NCBI RefSeq assembly: GCF_013248995.1
Contig: NZ_JABRPK010000002.1
Coordinates: 1,054,001 to 1,118,000, forward strand
Direction: 5' to 3'
Source: Frigoribacterium sp. VKM Ac-2836
GTDB taxonomy: Bacteria; Actinomycetota; Actinomycetes; Actinomycetales; Microbacteriaceae
DNA length: 64,000 nt
The notes under the pieces are model-generated. The model searched no databases, had not been told where the DNA came from, and saw only the letters and a list, made by a program, of their open reading frames with translations. The translations under genes and the position numbers were made by a program. Shown here piece by piece: positions 28,853 through 37,425 of this stretch (positions within the stretch are counted from its first letter, which is position 1; each line of letters starts with the position of its first letter).

Positions 28853-29863
28853 ATGACCAGCACCAGAGTCGCCGTCGTCACCGGAGGATCAGCCGGCCTC
28901 GGTCGAGCCACCGTCCGAGAGCTCGCCGCACGGGGGTGGGACGTCGCGGTGCTAGCACGTGGCCAGGACGGCCTGGACGGTGCCGTCCGCGACGTCGAGG
29001 CCGCCGGGCGTCGAGCGGTGGGCATCCCCACCGACGTGGCCGATCGGAGCCAGGTCGAGTCGGCCGCCGACCGGGTCGAGGCCGAGCTCGGTCCCATCGA
29101 CCTGTGGGTCAACGACGCCATGGTCGGCGTGTTCGGCGAGTTCCTCGAGACCGATCCGGACGACTTCGAGCGGGCGACGGCCGTCAACTACTTCGGCTTC
29201 GTCAACGGCACCCGGGCGGCGCTGTCCCGCATGGTGCCTCGCGACCGCGGTCACGTGATCCAGGTCGGGTCGGCCCTCGCGCACCGTGGCATCCCGCTGC
29301 AGGCCTCGTACTGCGGCGCGAAACACGCCGTCCAGGGCTTCACCGAGTCGGTCACCACCGAGCTGATCCACAACAAGAGCTCGGTGCGCATCAGCACGGT
29401 CGACATGCCGGCGCTCAACACGATCCAGTTCAACTGGGTGAGGTCCACCCTGCCCGACCACCCCCAACCGGTACCGCCCATCTTCGAGCCCGAGGTCGGG
29501 GCGCACGCCATCGCCGACGTCGCCGACAGGCCACGTCGTCGCACCTGGCTCGGGGAACCCACCGTCATGACGGTGCTCGGCAACCGGTTCGTCGCGAACT
29601 TCCTCGACGTCTACCTCGCCAAGAGCGGGTACTCGGGTCAGCAGGCGCCCGACAAGAGCGAGCCCATGCTGCCCGACAACCTCTACGAGCCCACGGCCGG
29701 CGACCAGGGCGCGCGCGGCATCTTCAGCGACCGAGCCCGCAGCACGAGCCCCCAGGTCTGGTACACCCGTCACCGTGGTCTGACCGTGGGTGCCGTGCTC
29801 GGGGCCTCAGCGGCCACCGCCGCCGCCGTCGTGGGCCGGGTGAGCCGGGGGCGTCGCGCATGA
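28853..29863 (+). CDS. SDR family oxidoreductase
   Basis: A 336-residue short-chain dehydrogenase. Nucleotide-binding TGGSAGLG lies at about 11-18, an NDAMVG segment replaces the usual NNAG, and the serine (VGSALAH) and Y-x-x-x-K (SYCGAKH) form the active site. After the catalytic domain a 100-residue extension ends in a hydrophobic stretch (GAVLGASAATAAAVVGRV), which probably anchors the protein to the membrane. The length is well above the usual 250. The ATG has a GAGGGAG site. It ends in an ATGA overlap with the FAD enzyme, so the products likely act together. Substrate unknown. Confidence 0.85.
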   Translation: MTSTRVAVVTGGSAGLGRATVRELAARGWDVAVLARGQDGLDGAVRDVEAAGRRAVGIPTDVADRSQVESAADRVEAELGPIDLWVNDAMVGVFGEFLETDPDDFERATAVNYFGFVNGTRAALSRMVPRDRGHVIQVGSALAHRGIPLQASYCGAKHAVQGFTESVTTELIHNKSSVRISTVDMPALNTIQFNWVRSTLPDHPQPVPPIFEPEVGAHAIADVADRPRRRTWLGEPTVMTVLGNRFVANFLDVYLAKSGYSGQQAPDKSEPMLPDNLYEPTAGDQGARGIFSDRARSTSPQVWYTRHRGLTVGAVLGASAATAAAVVGRVSRGRRA

Positions 29864-31323
29864 GCGCCTCCCCCGAGGTCGACGCCGTCGTCATCGGTGC
29901 GGGCCCGAACGGGCTCGCGGCGGCCGTCGTGCTCGCCCGGGCGGGCCTGCGCGTCGAGGTCCTCGAACGCGCCGACACCATCGGTGGCGGCGCGAGGACG
30001 CAAGAGGCGACCCTGCCGGGATTCCGCCACGACATCTGCTCTGCCGTGCACCCCATGGCCCTCGCCTCGGGTTTCTTCCAACGCTTCCAGCTCGACCGCC
30101 GCATCGAGCTGACGGTGCCCGAGGTCTCGTACGCGCACCCGCTCGACGGCGGACGGGCGGGCATCGCCTATCGTGACCTCGACCGGACGGCCGAGGGGCT
30201 CGGCAGCGACGGAGCCGCATGGACGCGACTCCTGAGAGGTCTCGTCGAGCGTGAACCCCGCATGTCGAGGTTCACGATGCGCGAGCTCGTCCGCATGCCG
30301 GACGATCCGGTGACCCTCGCCCGGTTCGGACTGTCCGCTCTCTCGCAGAGCGGCCCCTGGTGGAACGCCGGGTTCTCGGGTGACGAGGCCCCCGCCATGC
30401 TCGCCGGGGTGATGGCACACGCCATCCGGCCGATGCCCAGCCTGTCCACGTCGGCCGCGGGGCTCGTCCTGGCCGTCCACGCACACGCTCGGGGCTGGCC
30501 GGTGCCGACCGGGGGGAGCCAGTCGATCGTCGACGCCATGGCCGACGACGTCCGGGCCCACGGAGGCACGATCACGACGGGTGTGGACGTCACCTCGATC
30601 GACGAGCTGCCCACGGCTAGGGCCACGATCTTCGACACCAGCGCGCGGGCCCTGGCCGACATCGCGGGCAGCCGTCTGCCCGACCGGTACGAGCGTGCCC
30701 TCCGCCGCTTCCGGTACGGCAACGCGGCCGCCAAGGTCGATTTCGCGTTGTCGGGGCCGGTGCCCTGGGCGAACGAGGAGGCGCGGCGCAGCCCGACCCT
30801 GCACCTCGGGGGGACGCGCGCCGAGATCGCCTCGGGCGAGCACGACGTCGCGTCCGGCCGACACGCCCGCACACCCTACGTGCTGGTCGCGCAGGCCGGT
30901 GTCGTCGACGGCACGCGGGCGCCCGAGGGGCAGCAGTCGCTGTGGGCCTACACGCACGTGCCCCGCGGCTCGACGGTCGACCAGACCGAGACGGTCATCG
31001 CGGGCATCGAGCGTTTCGCCCCGGGGTTCCGCGACACGATCCTGGCGACGCACAGTCGTTCGGCCGTCGAGCTCGAGCGGCACGACCCGAACTACATCGG
31101 GGGCGACATCGCGTCGGGGGCGCCGAGCGTCTGGCAGCTCGCGGCGCGACCGGTCCTGTCGCGAGAGCCCTGGCGCACACCGACGCCCGGCCTCTACCTC
31201 TGTTCGTCCTCGACCCCGCCCGGCCCCTCGGTCCACGGTCTCGGAGGGGCCTACGCCGCCCGCAGTGCCCTCAGGCACGAGTTCGGCATCGACCGGCTGC
31301 CCTACCTCGGTCTCGACGCCTGA
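29860..31323 (+). CDS. FAD-dependent oxidoreductase (phytoene-desaturase/amine-oxidase fold)
   Basis: A 487-residue flavoprotein. The dinucleotide-binding motif VIGAGPNGLAAAVVLARAG (11-29) and the second glycine cluster IGGGARTQE (41-49) are those of the phytoene desaturase-like group. The C-terminal SSSTPPGPSVHGLGGAYAAR is the FAD-contact motif of the same group. There are no carotenoid genes around, so carotenoid chemistry is not implied. It overlaps the SDR stop by 4 bases, and the SRPBCC gene follows after 52 bases. The three form an oxidation module acting on a hydrophobic substrate, by inference. Confidence 0.87.
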   Translation: MSASPEVDAVVIGAGPNGLAAAVVLARAGLRVEVLERADTIGGGARTQEATLPGFRHDICSAVHPMALASGFFQRFQLDRRIELTVPEVSYAHPLDGGRAGIAYRDLDRTAEGLGSDGAAWTRLLRGLVEREPRMSRFTMRELVRMPDDPVTLARFGLSALSQSGPWWNAGFSGDEAPAMLAGVMAHAIRPMPSLSTSAAGLVLAVHAHARGWPVPTGGSQSIVDAMADDVRAHGGTITTGVDVTSIDELPTARATIFDTSARALADIAGSRLPDRYERALRRFRYGNAAAKVDFALSGPVPWANEEARRSPTLHLGGTRAEIASGEHDVASGRHARTPYVLVAQAGVVDGTRAPEGQQSLWAYTHVPRGSTVDQTETVIAGIERFAPGFRDTILATHSRSAVELERHDPNYIGGDIASGAPSVWQLAARPVLSREPWRTPTPGLYLCSSSTPPGPSVHGLGGAYAARSALRHEFGIDRLPYLGLDA

Positions 31324-31375
31324 CCGCCGTCACGACCGACGCACATCCCGTCCCCATCACTGCGAGGATCTCTCC

Positions 31376-31831
31376 ATGAGTACCACTCACCGCTTCATCG
31401 AGGCCTCTCCCCACGACGTCTTCGACGTGCTGGGCGACGGCTGGCTCTTTCCGAGCTGGGTCGTCGGCTCGGCACGCATCCGCGAGGTCGACCTCACCTG
31501 GCCGAGCGTCGAGGCCACCATCCACCACTCGTTCGGCGTCTGGCCCCTCGTCATCGACGACGTGACGACGATCCTCGAGTGGGACCCTCCCGTCCGCGCC
31601 GTGTTCCACGCCAAGGGGTGGCCGATGGGCGAGGCCCGGGTCGAGATCGACGTCCGCAATCGCATGGGCGGTTGCTTCGTCACGATGACCGAGTACGCCG
31701 TGGCCGGCCCCGGCCGCCTCGTGCCGAGACCGCTGATGGACCCGCCGTTGCACTGGCGCAACAAAGAGGCGCTGCAGCGTCTGGCCTGGCTGGCCGAGGG
31801 ACGTGTGATCGATCGCGTCTCGCCCAGTTGA
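31376..31831 (+). CDS. SRPBCC family protein
   Basis: A 151-residue START-like (polyketide cyclase/dehydrase) fold protein with a hydrophobic cavity. The N-terminal FIEASPHDVFDVLGDGWLFPSWV and the later RVEIDVRNRMGGCFVTMTEYAV strands fit the family. Such proteins bind lipids or hydrophobic metabolites or catalyse cyclisation or dehydration. The ATG at 31376 is preceded by GCGAGGATC. Third gene of the SDR/FAD operon. A CGCGCCTCCT word lies 3 bases after its stop, followed by a terminator-like hairpin. Confidence 0.8.
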   Translation: MSTTHRFIEASPHDVFDVLGDGWLFPSWVVGSARIREVDLTWPSVEATIHHSFGVWPLVIDDVTTILEWDPPVRAVFHAKGWPMGEARVEIDVRNRMGGCFVTMTEYAVAGPGRLVPRPLMDPPLHWRNKEALQRLAWLAEGRVIDRVSPS

Positions 31832-31846
31832 CCCGCGCCTCCTGAC

Positions 31847-31863
31847 CGGGCCTTCAGGGCCCG
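31847..31863. terminator. Terminator-like hairpin after the SRPBCC gene
   Basis: CGGGCC (31847-31852) pairs with GGCCCG (31858-31863) across TTCAG, between converging stop codons at 31831 and 31923. Possibly bidirectional. Confidence 0.45.
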
Positions 31864-31922
31864 ACCGCGTCGCGACGACCGATCTCCGACCGCCTCATGG
31901 CCGAGGAGGTGCGGGTGCCGTC

Positions 31923-33605
31923 TCAGCGCTCGGCGAGTGAGTCGCGCACCTTGCGTCGCAACACCTTGCCGATGAGCGACCGGGGCAGGTCGTCGACGAC
32001 GACGATGCGCCGCGGCACCTTGTAGGGCGTGAGGTGCTTGCGGGCGAACGAGCGCAGGGCTGCGACGTCCACGTGGACACCCGGCTTCGTGACGATCGCG
32101 GCGGCGACCTGCTCGCCGCCGGGCGTCGGCAACCCGACGACCGCTGCCTCGGCCACGCCCTCGAAACGGGTCAGCACCTCTTCGACCTCGGACGGCGAGA
32201 CGTTGAACCCGCCGGTGATGATCAGCTCTTTGATGCGATCGACGACGCGCACGAAGCCGTCGTCGTCGATCGTGACGATGTCGCCGGTGCGGAACCAGTC
32301 GCCGTCGACGAAGACCTCGCCCGACTCCTTCGGCTTGCGGTAGTACCCGCTGAACACCTGTGGGCCCCGGACGATCAGCTCGCCGCGTTCGCCGGCCGGC
32401 ACGTCGACCGTGGGGTTCTCGGGGTCGACGACCCGCACCTCGGTGCCCGGCAGGGGCAGTCCGACCGTGCCGGCCCGGCGCGTCGGCCCGACCGGGTTGG
32501 CCATGAGCACCGGTGAGCACTCGGACAGGCCGTAGCCTTCGACCAACCAGCCGCCGGACTCGGCCTCCCACGGTTCGACCACGTCGGCCGAGAGGGGCAT
32601 GGCGCCCGAGATGGCGACGTCCACGCCCTTCAACGACACACCGGCGTCGAGCGCTGCCTTCTGCAGGCGGGCGTAGATCGGGGGCACCGCGGGCAAGAAG
32701 GTCGGCGGGTGCTTCTTCATCACCTTGAGCACCAGTGCCGGGTCGAAAGCCGGGAAGAGCACGAGGCGGGCCCCCATGCTCATGGCGAAGGTGAGGCAGA
32801 GCGTCAGGCCGTAGGCGTGGAACATCGGCAGCACGGCGTAGACGACGCAGGTGCCCCGCTCGATGGTCGGTACCCAGGCCTGCGCCTGGGCGGCGTTCGA
32901 GAGCAGGTTGTGGTGCGTCAGCTGGGCACCCTTGGGTGCTCCCGTCGTGCCGCTCGTGTATTGGATGACCGCGAGGTCGCCTGTGGCCGGCCGGGGGTGC
33001 TTCGCCTTGATGCGGGACGAGCCGACGATCTTCTCCCAGGGGGTGGTGCCCGACACGGTGGTCGTCAGGCGTTCGCGTGACTGGCGGGCTTTCTTGATCG
33101 GCAGGGCCAGGGCGGCACGGGTGGCGAACGGCATGGCCCGGGTGACGTCGACCGAGACGAGGTGCTCGACGGCGACGTCATCGGGGAAGGCCTGGATGGT
33201 GTCGACGACCTTGTTCCACGCGATGGCGACCTTGGCACCGTGGTCCTCGAACTGGTGCCGCAGCTCGCGCGGCGTGTAGAGCGGGTTGTGCTCGACGACG
33301 ATCGCCCCGAGACGCAGCACCGCGTAGAACGCGACGACGTGCTGCGGGCCGTTCGGCAGCACGATCGCGACCGTGTCGCCGTGCCCCACGCCGAGCCTGC
33401 GCAGTCCCTCGGCGGCCCGCGAGATCTGGTCGACGAGCTCGGAGTAGGTCGTCTTAGCCCCGAAGAACTCGAGCGCCACCGCCCTCGGGTAGCGCGCCGC
33501 GGAGGCCTCGACCAGGTCGAGCAGCGAGCCGTCGACCGGTTCGAGGTCGTGCGGCACGCCGGGTGCGTAGGAGTCGAGCCAGGGACGAGCGCTGTCGGTG
33601 GTCAC
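31923..33605 (-). CDS. Long-chain acyl-CoA synthetase-like AMP-binding enzyme
   Basis: A 560-residue adenylate-forming enzyme that activates a fatty or related acid to acyl-AMP and then the CoA thioester. The P-loop YTSGTTGAPKGAQLTH, the GYGLSE motif, the hinge (RTGDIVTIDDDGFVRVVDR) and the C-terminal lysine region (PRRIVVVDDLPRSLIGKVLRR) are all intact. The start at 33605 gives a normal N-terminus (PWLDSYAPGVPHDLEP). A close paralog on the same strand is at 41107. The pair flank the SDR gene, the bacteriocin-like locus, the oxygenase and the signal peptidase. Acyl specificity cannot be read. Confidence 0.9.
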   Translation of the reverse strand: MTTDSARPWLDSYAPGVPHDLEPVDGSLLDLVEASAARYPRAVALEFFGAKTTYSELVDQISRAAEGLRRLGVGHGDTVAIVLPNGPQHVVAFYAVLRLGAIVVEHNPLYTPRELRHQFEDHGAKVAIAWNKVVDTIQAFPDDVAVEHLVSVDVTRAMPFATRAALALPIKKARQSRERLTTTVSGTTPWEKIVGSSRIKAKHPRPATGDLAVIQYTSGTTGAPKGAQLTHHNLLSNAAQAQAWVPTIERGTCVVYAVLPMFHAYGLTLCLTFAMSMGARLVLFPAFDPALVLKVMKKHPPTFLPAVPPIYARLQKAALDAGVSLKGVDVAISGAMPLSADVVEPWEAESGGWLVEGYGLSECSPVLMANPVGPTRRAGTVGLPLPGTEVRVVDPENPTVDVPAGERGELIVRGPQVFSGYYRKPKESGEVFVDGDWFRTGDIVTIDDDGFVRVVDRIKELIITGGFNVSPSEVEEVLTRFEGVAEAAVVGLPTPGGEQVAAAIVTKPGVHVDVAALRSFARKHLTPYKVPRRIVVVDDLPRSLIGKVLRRKVRDSLAER

Positions 33606-33728
33606 CGGGCCACTCTATCGACCGCCGGGCGTACCCCGTCGGCTCGGTGCCGGCTGGCAACCTGACCGCGGACGAGGAGGCGCGGCGCAGCATGGTGCTC
33701 GACATCACGAGGAGAGGAACGACACATC

Positions 33729-34547
33729 GTGAGCAAGGTCTGGTTCATCACCGGTGCATCCAAGGGCTTCGGCCGCGAGTGGGCCGAGGCGGCCCTCGAA
33801 CGCGGAGACAAGGTCGCGGGCACCGCACGGAAGATCGACGACGTCACGCCCCTCGTGGACGCGTACGGCGACTCCTTCTTGCCCATCCAGCTCGACGTGA
33901 ACGACCGTGCGGCCGACGTCGCCGCGGTGCACCAGGCGGCGGAGCACTTCGGCCGCCTGGACGTCGTCGTGAACAACGCCGGCTTCGGCCACTTCGGCAT
34001 GATCGAGGAGATCACCGAGGACGAGGCCCGCGCCCAGCTCGAGACGAACCTGTTCGGCGCCCTCTGGGTGTCGCAGGCCGCGCTGCCGATCATGCGCGAG
34101 CAAGGCTCGGGCCACATCGTCCAGGTCTCGAGCATCGGCGGGATCAGTGCCTTCCCGACCGTCGGCATCTACCACGCCTCGAAGTGGGCCCTCGAGGGGT
34201 TCAGCCAGTCGCTGGCGCAGGAGGTCGCGGGGTTCGGCATCAAGGTGACGCTCGTCGAGCCCGGCGGCTTCTCGACCGACTGGTCGGGCCCCTCCGCCTC
34301 GCGCAGCGACGAGCTCGAGGCCTACGCCGAGGTGCGAGAAGCCGCGTCGAAGCGCCCCTCGGCCGCCGACCCGGGAGACCCGACGGCCACCCGCTCGGCC
34401 ATTCTGAAGGTCGTCGACGCCGACGAGCCGCCGCTGCGCATCTTCTTCGGCAAGGCGCCGCTCGAGATCGCCACGAAGGACTACGAGTCGCGCCTCGAGA
34501 CGTGGAACGAATGGCAGCCCGTCTCGGTCGAGGCCCACGGGAACTGA
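33729..34547 (+). CDS. SDR family oxidoreductase
   Basis: A 272-residue classical short-chain dehydrogenase: TGASKGFG (about 9-16), NNAGFGHFG, SSIGG with the catalytic serine, and the Y-x-x-x-K active site in YHASK. The proline-glycine after strand 6 (VEPGGFSTDW) is also typical. NADP preference is likely from the basic residue in the ARK segment. The start is GTG with a GAGGAGAGGAAC site. Divergent from the acyl-CoA ligase with 123 bases between; that space holds a copy of the CGCGCCTCCT word (33675-33684, reverse). Substrate unknown. Confidence 0.9.
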   Translation: MSKVWFITGASKGFGREWAEAALERGDKVAGTARKIDDVTPLVDAYGDSFLPIQLDVNDRAADVAAVHQAAEHFGRLDVVVNNAGFGHFGMIEEITEDEARAQLETNLFGALWVSQAALPIMREQGSGHIVQVSSIGGISAFPTVGIYHASKWALEGFSQSLAQEVAGFGIKVTLVEPGGFSTDWSGPSASRSDELEAYAEVREAASKRPSAADPGDPTATRSAILKVVDADEPPLRIFFGKAPLEIATKDYESRLETWNEWQPVSVEAHGN

Positions 34548-34560
34548 CACTCGCCCTGTC

Positions 34561-34614
34561 ACGCACGCCGCGCCTCCTGCCCCCTTGCCGGGACGCAGGA
34601 GGCGCGGCGTGCGT
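34561..34614. terminator. Long perfect hairpin built from two inverted CGCGCCTCCT copies
   Basis: A 20-base perfect stem (34561-34580 with 34595-34614) around a 14-base loop. It lies 13 bases after the SDR stop and 33 bases from the converging permease stop. Each arm contains one copy of the window-wide 10-base word (34569-34578 forward, 34597-34606 reverse). It probably works as a bidirectional terminator. The 53300-53341 hairpin has the same construction. Confidence 0.7.
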
Positions 34615-34647
34615 CCGCTGGGACACCTCCGCGGGCCGTCTCGCGGC

Positions 34648-35709
34648 TCACCGGTCCTTGAACCATCGGACGAGATCGCGGCGGCGGATCGTGGCCGTGG
34701 TCAGGGCGGCGGCGAGGACCGCTCCGGCAGCGGCGGCCAGTGGTGCCGCCGTGAGGAGGTGCGCGGGGGAGTCGACGAGGGAGCCCGCATCGAGCAGCAG
34801 GGTGAGTGCCGTCAGTCCCGAGGCGACGACGGCCCCGCAGACGGCCCAGGCCGCGGTCTCGACGACCACCACGGCGAGCTGCGCCGTCCGGCTCTGACCG
34901 GCCTGACGGGCCCCGCTGAATTCGAGCCGTCGGCGACGGACGGACACGATGCCGAGCACGGCGGCCGTCACGGCGGCGACGGCGGGGGCCCAGCGGGTGA
35001 GGCGCTCGCCGACGGCGTCGGTGTCGAAGATCGACCCGAGCGACGCATTGAGCTGGCCGAGCGACAGGGGTGCCGTCGGACCGGCCGACGACGATGTCGT
35101 GGACCTCAGGAGGTCGTCGGTGCTGCCGCCCTGCGGCCAGGCACGGGCCCAGCACTCGTCGAACGGGCGTGACGCGTCGCCGGGCAGCAGCACGGCGGAC
35201 GAGAGGCGGCTGTCGCGGCCGTCCTCCGGGTGCACGAAGACCCCCGCGACGGGCAGCGGGCCCTGCGGTGTGCCGAGCTCGTCACCTGCGGCGGCTCCGA
35301 GGCGATCGGCGAGCGTGGGGGAGAGCCAGGCGCCGGCGCGCCCGTCGGAGTCGGCGATCAGGGCCGCCAGACCAGGGGTGACCTCGAAGGTCGACAGCGT
35401 GGCTCCGGGCAGGGCGGTGAGCGCGAGGCCGGGTCCCGGGCGGAGGGCCCCGGCGGCGAGGACGTCGCCGTGCCCGGCGAGGGCGTCGCAGGCGGCGCCG
35501 TCGATGCCGCCTTCCAGAGCGGCGGTGCGGGTCGCGGCGCCCGAGGCGACGTAGGCGGAGGCGTCGCGGGTCAGGGACGCTACGGTGCCGACGTCCGCGG
35601 CGCCGGCGATGCCGGTGGTGGCGGCGAGCAGCACGGCGAAGGTCGCGAAGCGGGTGGTGCCGGAGCGGATGTCGCGGCCGGCCTCGCTCAGCACGCTCGA
35701 GAGTCTCAC
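34648..35709 (-). CDS. FtsX/MacB-like ABC permease of the bacteriocin-like locus
   Basis: A 353-residue membrane protein with the FtsX/MacB layout. One N-terminal span (about 20-38) is followed by a large extracytoplasmic domain (about 40-230) and three C-terminal spans, separated by a basic loop (VRRRRLEFSGARQAGQSRTAQ). This is typical of permeases that move lipoproteins or peptides, or that act mechanically, rather than small-solute carriers. Lactococcin-972 loci encode a larger membrane protein in this place. The GTG start overlaps the ATPase stop (GTGA), so the subunits are coupled. Last gene of the minus-strand run; a strong hairpin follows. Confidence 0.8.
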   Translation of the reverse strand: MRLSSVLSEAGRDIRSGTTRFATFAVLLAATTGIAGAADVGTVASLTRDASAYVASGAATRTAALEGGIDGAACDALAGHGDVLAAGALRPGPGLALTALPGATLSTFEVTPGLAALIADSDGRAGAWLSPTLADRLGAAAGDELGTPQGPLPVAGVFVHPEDGRDSRLSSAVLLPGDASRPFDECWARAWPQGGSTDDLLRSTTSSSAGPTAPLSLGQLNASLGSIFDTDAVGERLTRWAPAVAAVTAAVLGIVSVRRRRLEFSGARQAGQSRTAQLAVVVVETAAWAVCGAVVASGLTALTLLLDAGSLVDSPAHLLTAAPLAAAAGAVLAAALTTATIRRRDLVRWFKDR

Positions 35710-36413
35710 GGGGTCGTCTCGACGGCGTGCGGTGCCGGCTCGGTGTCGGGATCGATTCCGGTGGCACGGTCCGTGGGACCGAGCTCGATCACCCGGGTGC
35801 AGGACTCACGGGTCTGAGGGTCGTGGGTGGCGACGACGACCGTCGCTCCGTCGTGGGCCGCGGCGCGCAGGCGGGCGTTGACCGTCGCGGCGGATCGTCG
35901 GTCGAGCTGTGCGGTGGGCTCGTCGACGAGCAACAGGTCGGGTCGGGTGGCGACGGCCCGGGCGAGCATCAACCGTTGTGCCTCGCCGCCGGACAGGTGG
36001 GCGAACGGTCGGTCCGCGAGCGGCAGCAGGCCGAATCGGTCGAGGGTGTGGCGGGCGACGGGTTCGACGTCGCGTCGTCGCGAGCCGTCGGTCAGCAACG
36101 GGAAGACGACGTGGTCGAGGGTGCTGCGCCCGGGGACGCCCCAGGGGTTCTGGAACACCCAGCCGGTGCGGGCGACGCGGGTCAGGTCGATGGTGCCGGC
36201 GGTGGGAGCGAGAGTGCCCGCCAGCACGGACAGCAGCGACGACTTGCCGCAACCCGAGGGGCCGCAGACGGCGACGACCTCGCCGGGGTCGAGGTGGAAG
36301 CTGAGGTCGCGGAACAACTCGGGGCCCTGCCCGTGTCGCAGGGCGATCCCGTGGGCGGTGACCGCCGGTCGCGGGGTGGCATCACCCGCAGGAGGCGCGG
36401 CGGTCGTCGACAC
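35706..36413 (-). CDS. ABC transporter ATP-binding protein (LolD/MacB-like, bacteriocin-export type)
   Basis: A 235-residue nucleotide-binding subunit: Walker A GPSGCGKS (51-58), signature LSGGE (140-144), Walker B LLLVDEP (160-166) and switch histidine in ATHD. This close-packed form is that of the LolD/MacB branch, which also contains the ATPases annotated with lactococcin-972 loci. The GTG start lies 32 bases inside the end of the adaptor gene, and the stop overlaps the permease start. Together with them it would form an adaptor-ATPase-permease machine for exporting or resisting the small peptide. Export versus immunity cannot be separated by sequence. Confidence 0.88.
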   Translation of the reverse strand: MSTTAAPPAGDATPRPAVTAHGIALRHGQGPELFRDLSFHLDPGEVVAVCGPSGCGKSSLLSVLAGTLAPTAGTIDLTRVARTGWVFQNPWGVPGRSTLDHVVFPLLTDGSRRRDVEPVARHTLDRFGLLPLADRPFAHLSGGEAQRLMLARAVATRPDLLLVDEPTAQLDRRSAATVNARLRAAAHDGATVVVATHDPQTRESCTRVIELGPTDRATGIDPDTEPAPHAVETTP

Positions 36414-37425
36414 GGAGGCTCACCTCCGTCGGTGGCTCGGTGCCCTCGGGCAGCCGGACGAGCGAGGCGCCGAGGGTCGAGCCGACGACGTCGACCGGGA
36501 CGGTGCTGCCCGGCAGGGCGAGGCAGCCGGTGCCGGGGTCGTCGCCGGTGCGGACGGCCGCGGCGGGGACCTGGAGCACCGGGATCGGGTCGTGCAGCAC
36601 CAGGGTGGCGGGGACGGCGTCGTCCTCGGCGGCCACGAGTTCGGTGAAGCCCTCGGCGCCGGCGAGGGTCGCCAGGAAGGCGGGTTCGGTGCTGGAGGAC
36701 CCGTCGGTCATGGCTCCCGTCACCCCGAGCACGGTCAGGTCCCTCGCCCCCGGGGCGAGGTCTCTCGGAATCGACGACAGCCGCACGGCGGTGACGGCGG
36801 CGGGTGCCGAGGCGAGCTCGTCGCCTGGTTCGAGGGTCGAGCCGAGGTCTGCGCACTTCATGACGGGGGTCGAGACGCGGGGGAGGCGGACGATCTCGTC
36901 GAGGGGGAGGACGAGGGACCCGTCAGGGCGGGTGATGCCGACTTCTTTCAGCAATGCCGCCACGGCGCGGGCCGTGCCGGGGCCGAGACGGCCGTCGCTG
37001 CCGACGGAGCGTCCGAGTCTCGTCAATTCGTCTTGAAGGGCGCGGACGTCGGCGCCGCGGTCGCCGAGCTGGAGATCGCGGTAGAGCGGCACGTTCGTGT
37101 TCAGGCCGAGCAGCGGGCGTTCGTCGACGTGGGCCACGACCGTGCCCGAGTCGAGGCTGCCCCCGGGGGTGCAGGGCCGTCGCGTGAGGACTCCGCCGAC
37201 CGGGCTCGTGACGGTGGCGGGGTCGCCGCTGACGAACGAGACCTGCACCTTCCGGCTGTCGTCGAACGTGCTGGGCGTCGCCGGCGCCGTGTCGCCCGGC
37301 GTCGCGGTGGCGAGCACCGAGGGAGGTTCGACGGATGCCAGTCCGACCGCGAGGCAGACCCCGGCTGCGAGGAGCGCGACGGCGCACACCGCTGCGACGG
37401 CGAGGACGGCCCGGGATCGTCTCAC
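36382..37425 (-). CDS. Membrane-anchored adaptor with peptidoglycan-binding domain
   Basis: A 347-residue extracytoplasmic adaptor. Residues 7-30 are a signal anchor. Residues about 55-115 resemble a HlyD/MacA-type lipoyl or barrel-sandwich start (SPVGGVLTRRPCTPGGSLDSGTVVAHVDERPLL). Residues about 116-160 form a PF01471-like peptidoglycan-binding domain (LQLGDRGADVRALQDELTRLG...DGRLGPGTARAVAALL). The rest is beta-rich. In Gram-positive MacB-like exporters such adaptors link the permease to the cell wall. The GTG at 37425 overlaps the stop of the second lipoprotein (GTGA). The two cysteines (in RRPCTPG and VMKCADLG) may pair. Confidence 0.82.
   Translation of the reverse strand: MRRSRAVLAVAAVCAVALLAAGVCLAVGLASVEPPSVLATATPGDTAPATPSTFDDSRKVQVSFVSGDPATVTSPVGGVLTRRPCTPGGSLDSGTVVAHVDERPLLGLNTNVPLYRDLQLGDRGADVRALQDELTRLGRSVGSDGRLGPGTARAVAALLKEVGITRPDGSLVLPLDEIVRLPRVSTPVMKCADLGSTLEPGDELASAPAAVTAVRLSSIPRDLAPGARDLTVLGVTGAMTDGSSSTEPAFLATLAGAEGFTELVAAEDDAVPATLVLHDPIPVLQVPAAAVRTGDDPGTGCLALPGSTVPVDVVGSTLGASLVRLPEGTEPPTEVSLRVDDRRASCG

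Noticed and set aside
29860-31323. Carotenoid desaturase (crtI)
   Set aside because: The fold and motifs agree with the wider family, but there is no phytoene synthase or other carotenoid gene nearby, so the specific name is not justified.
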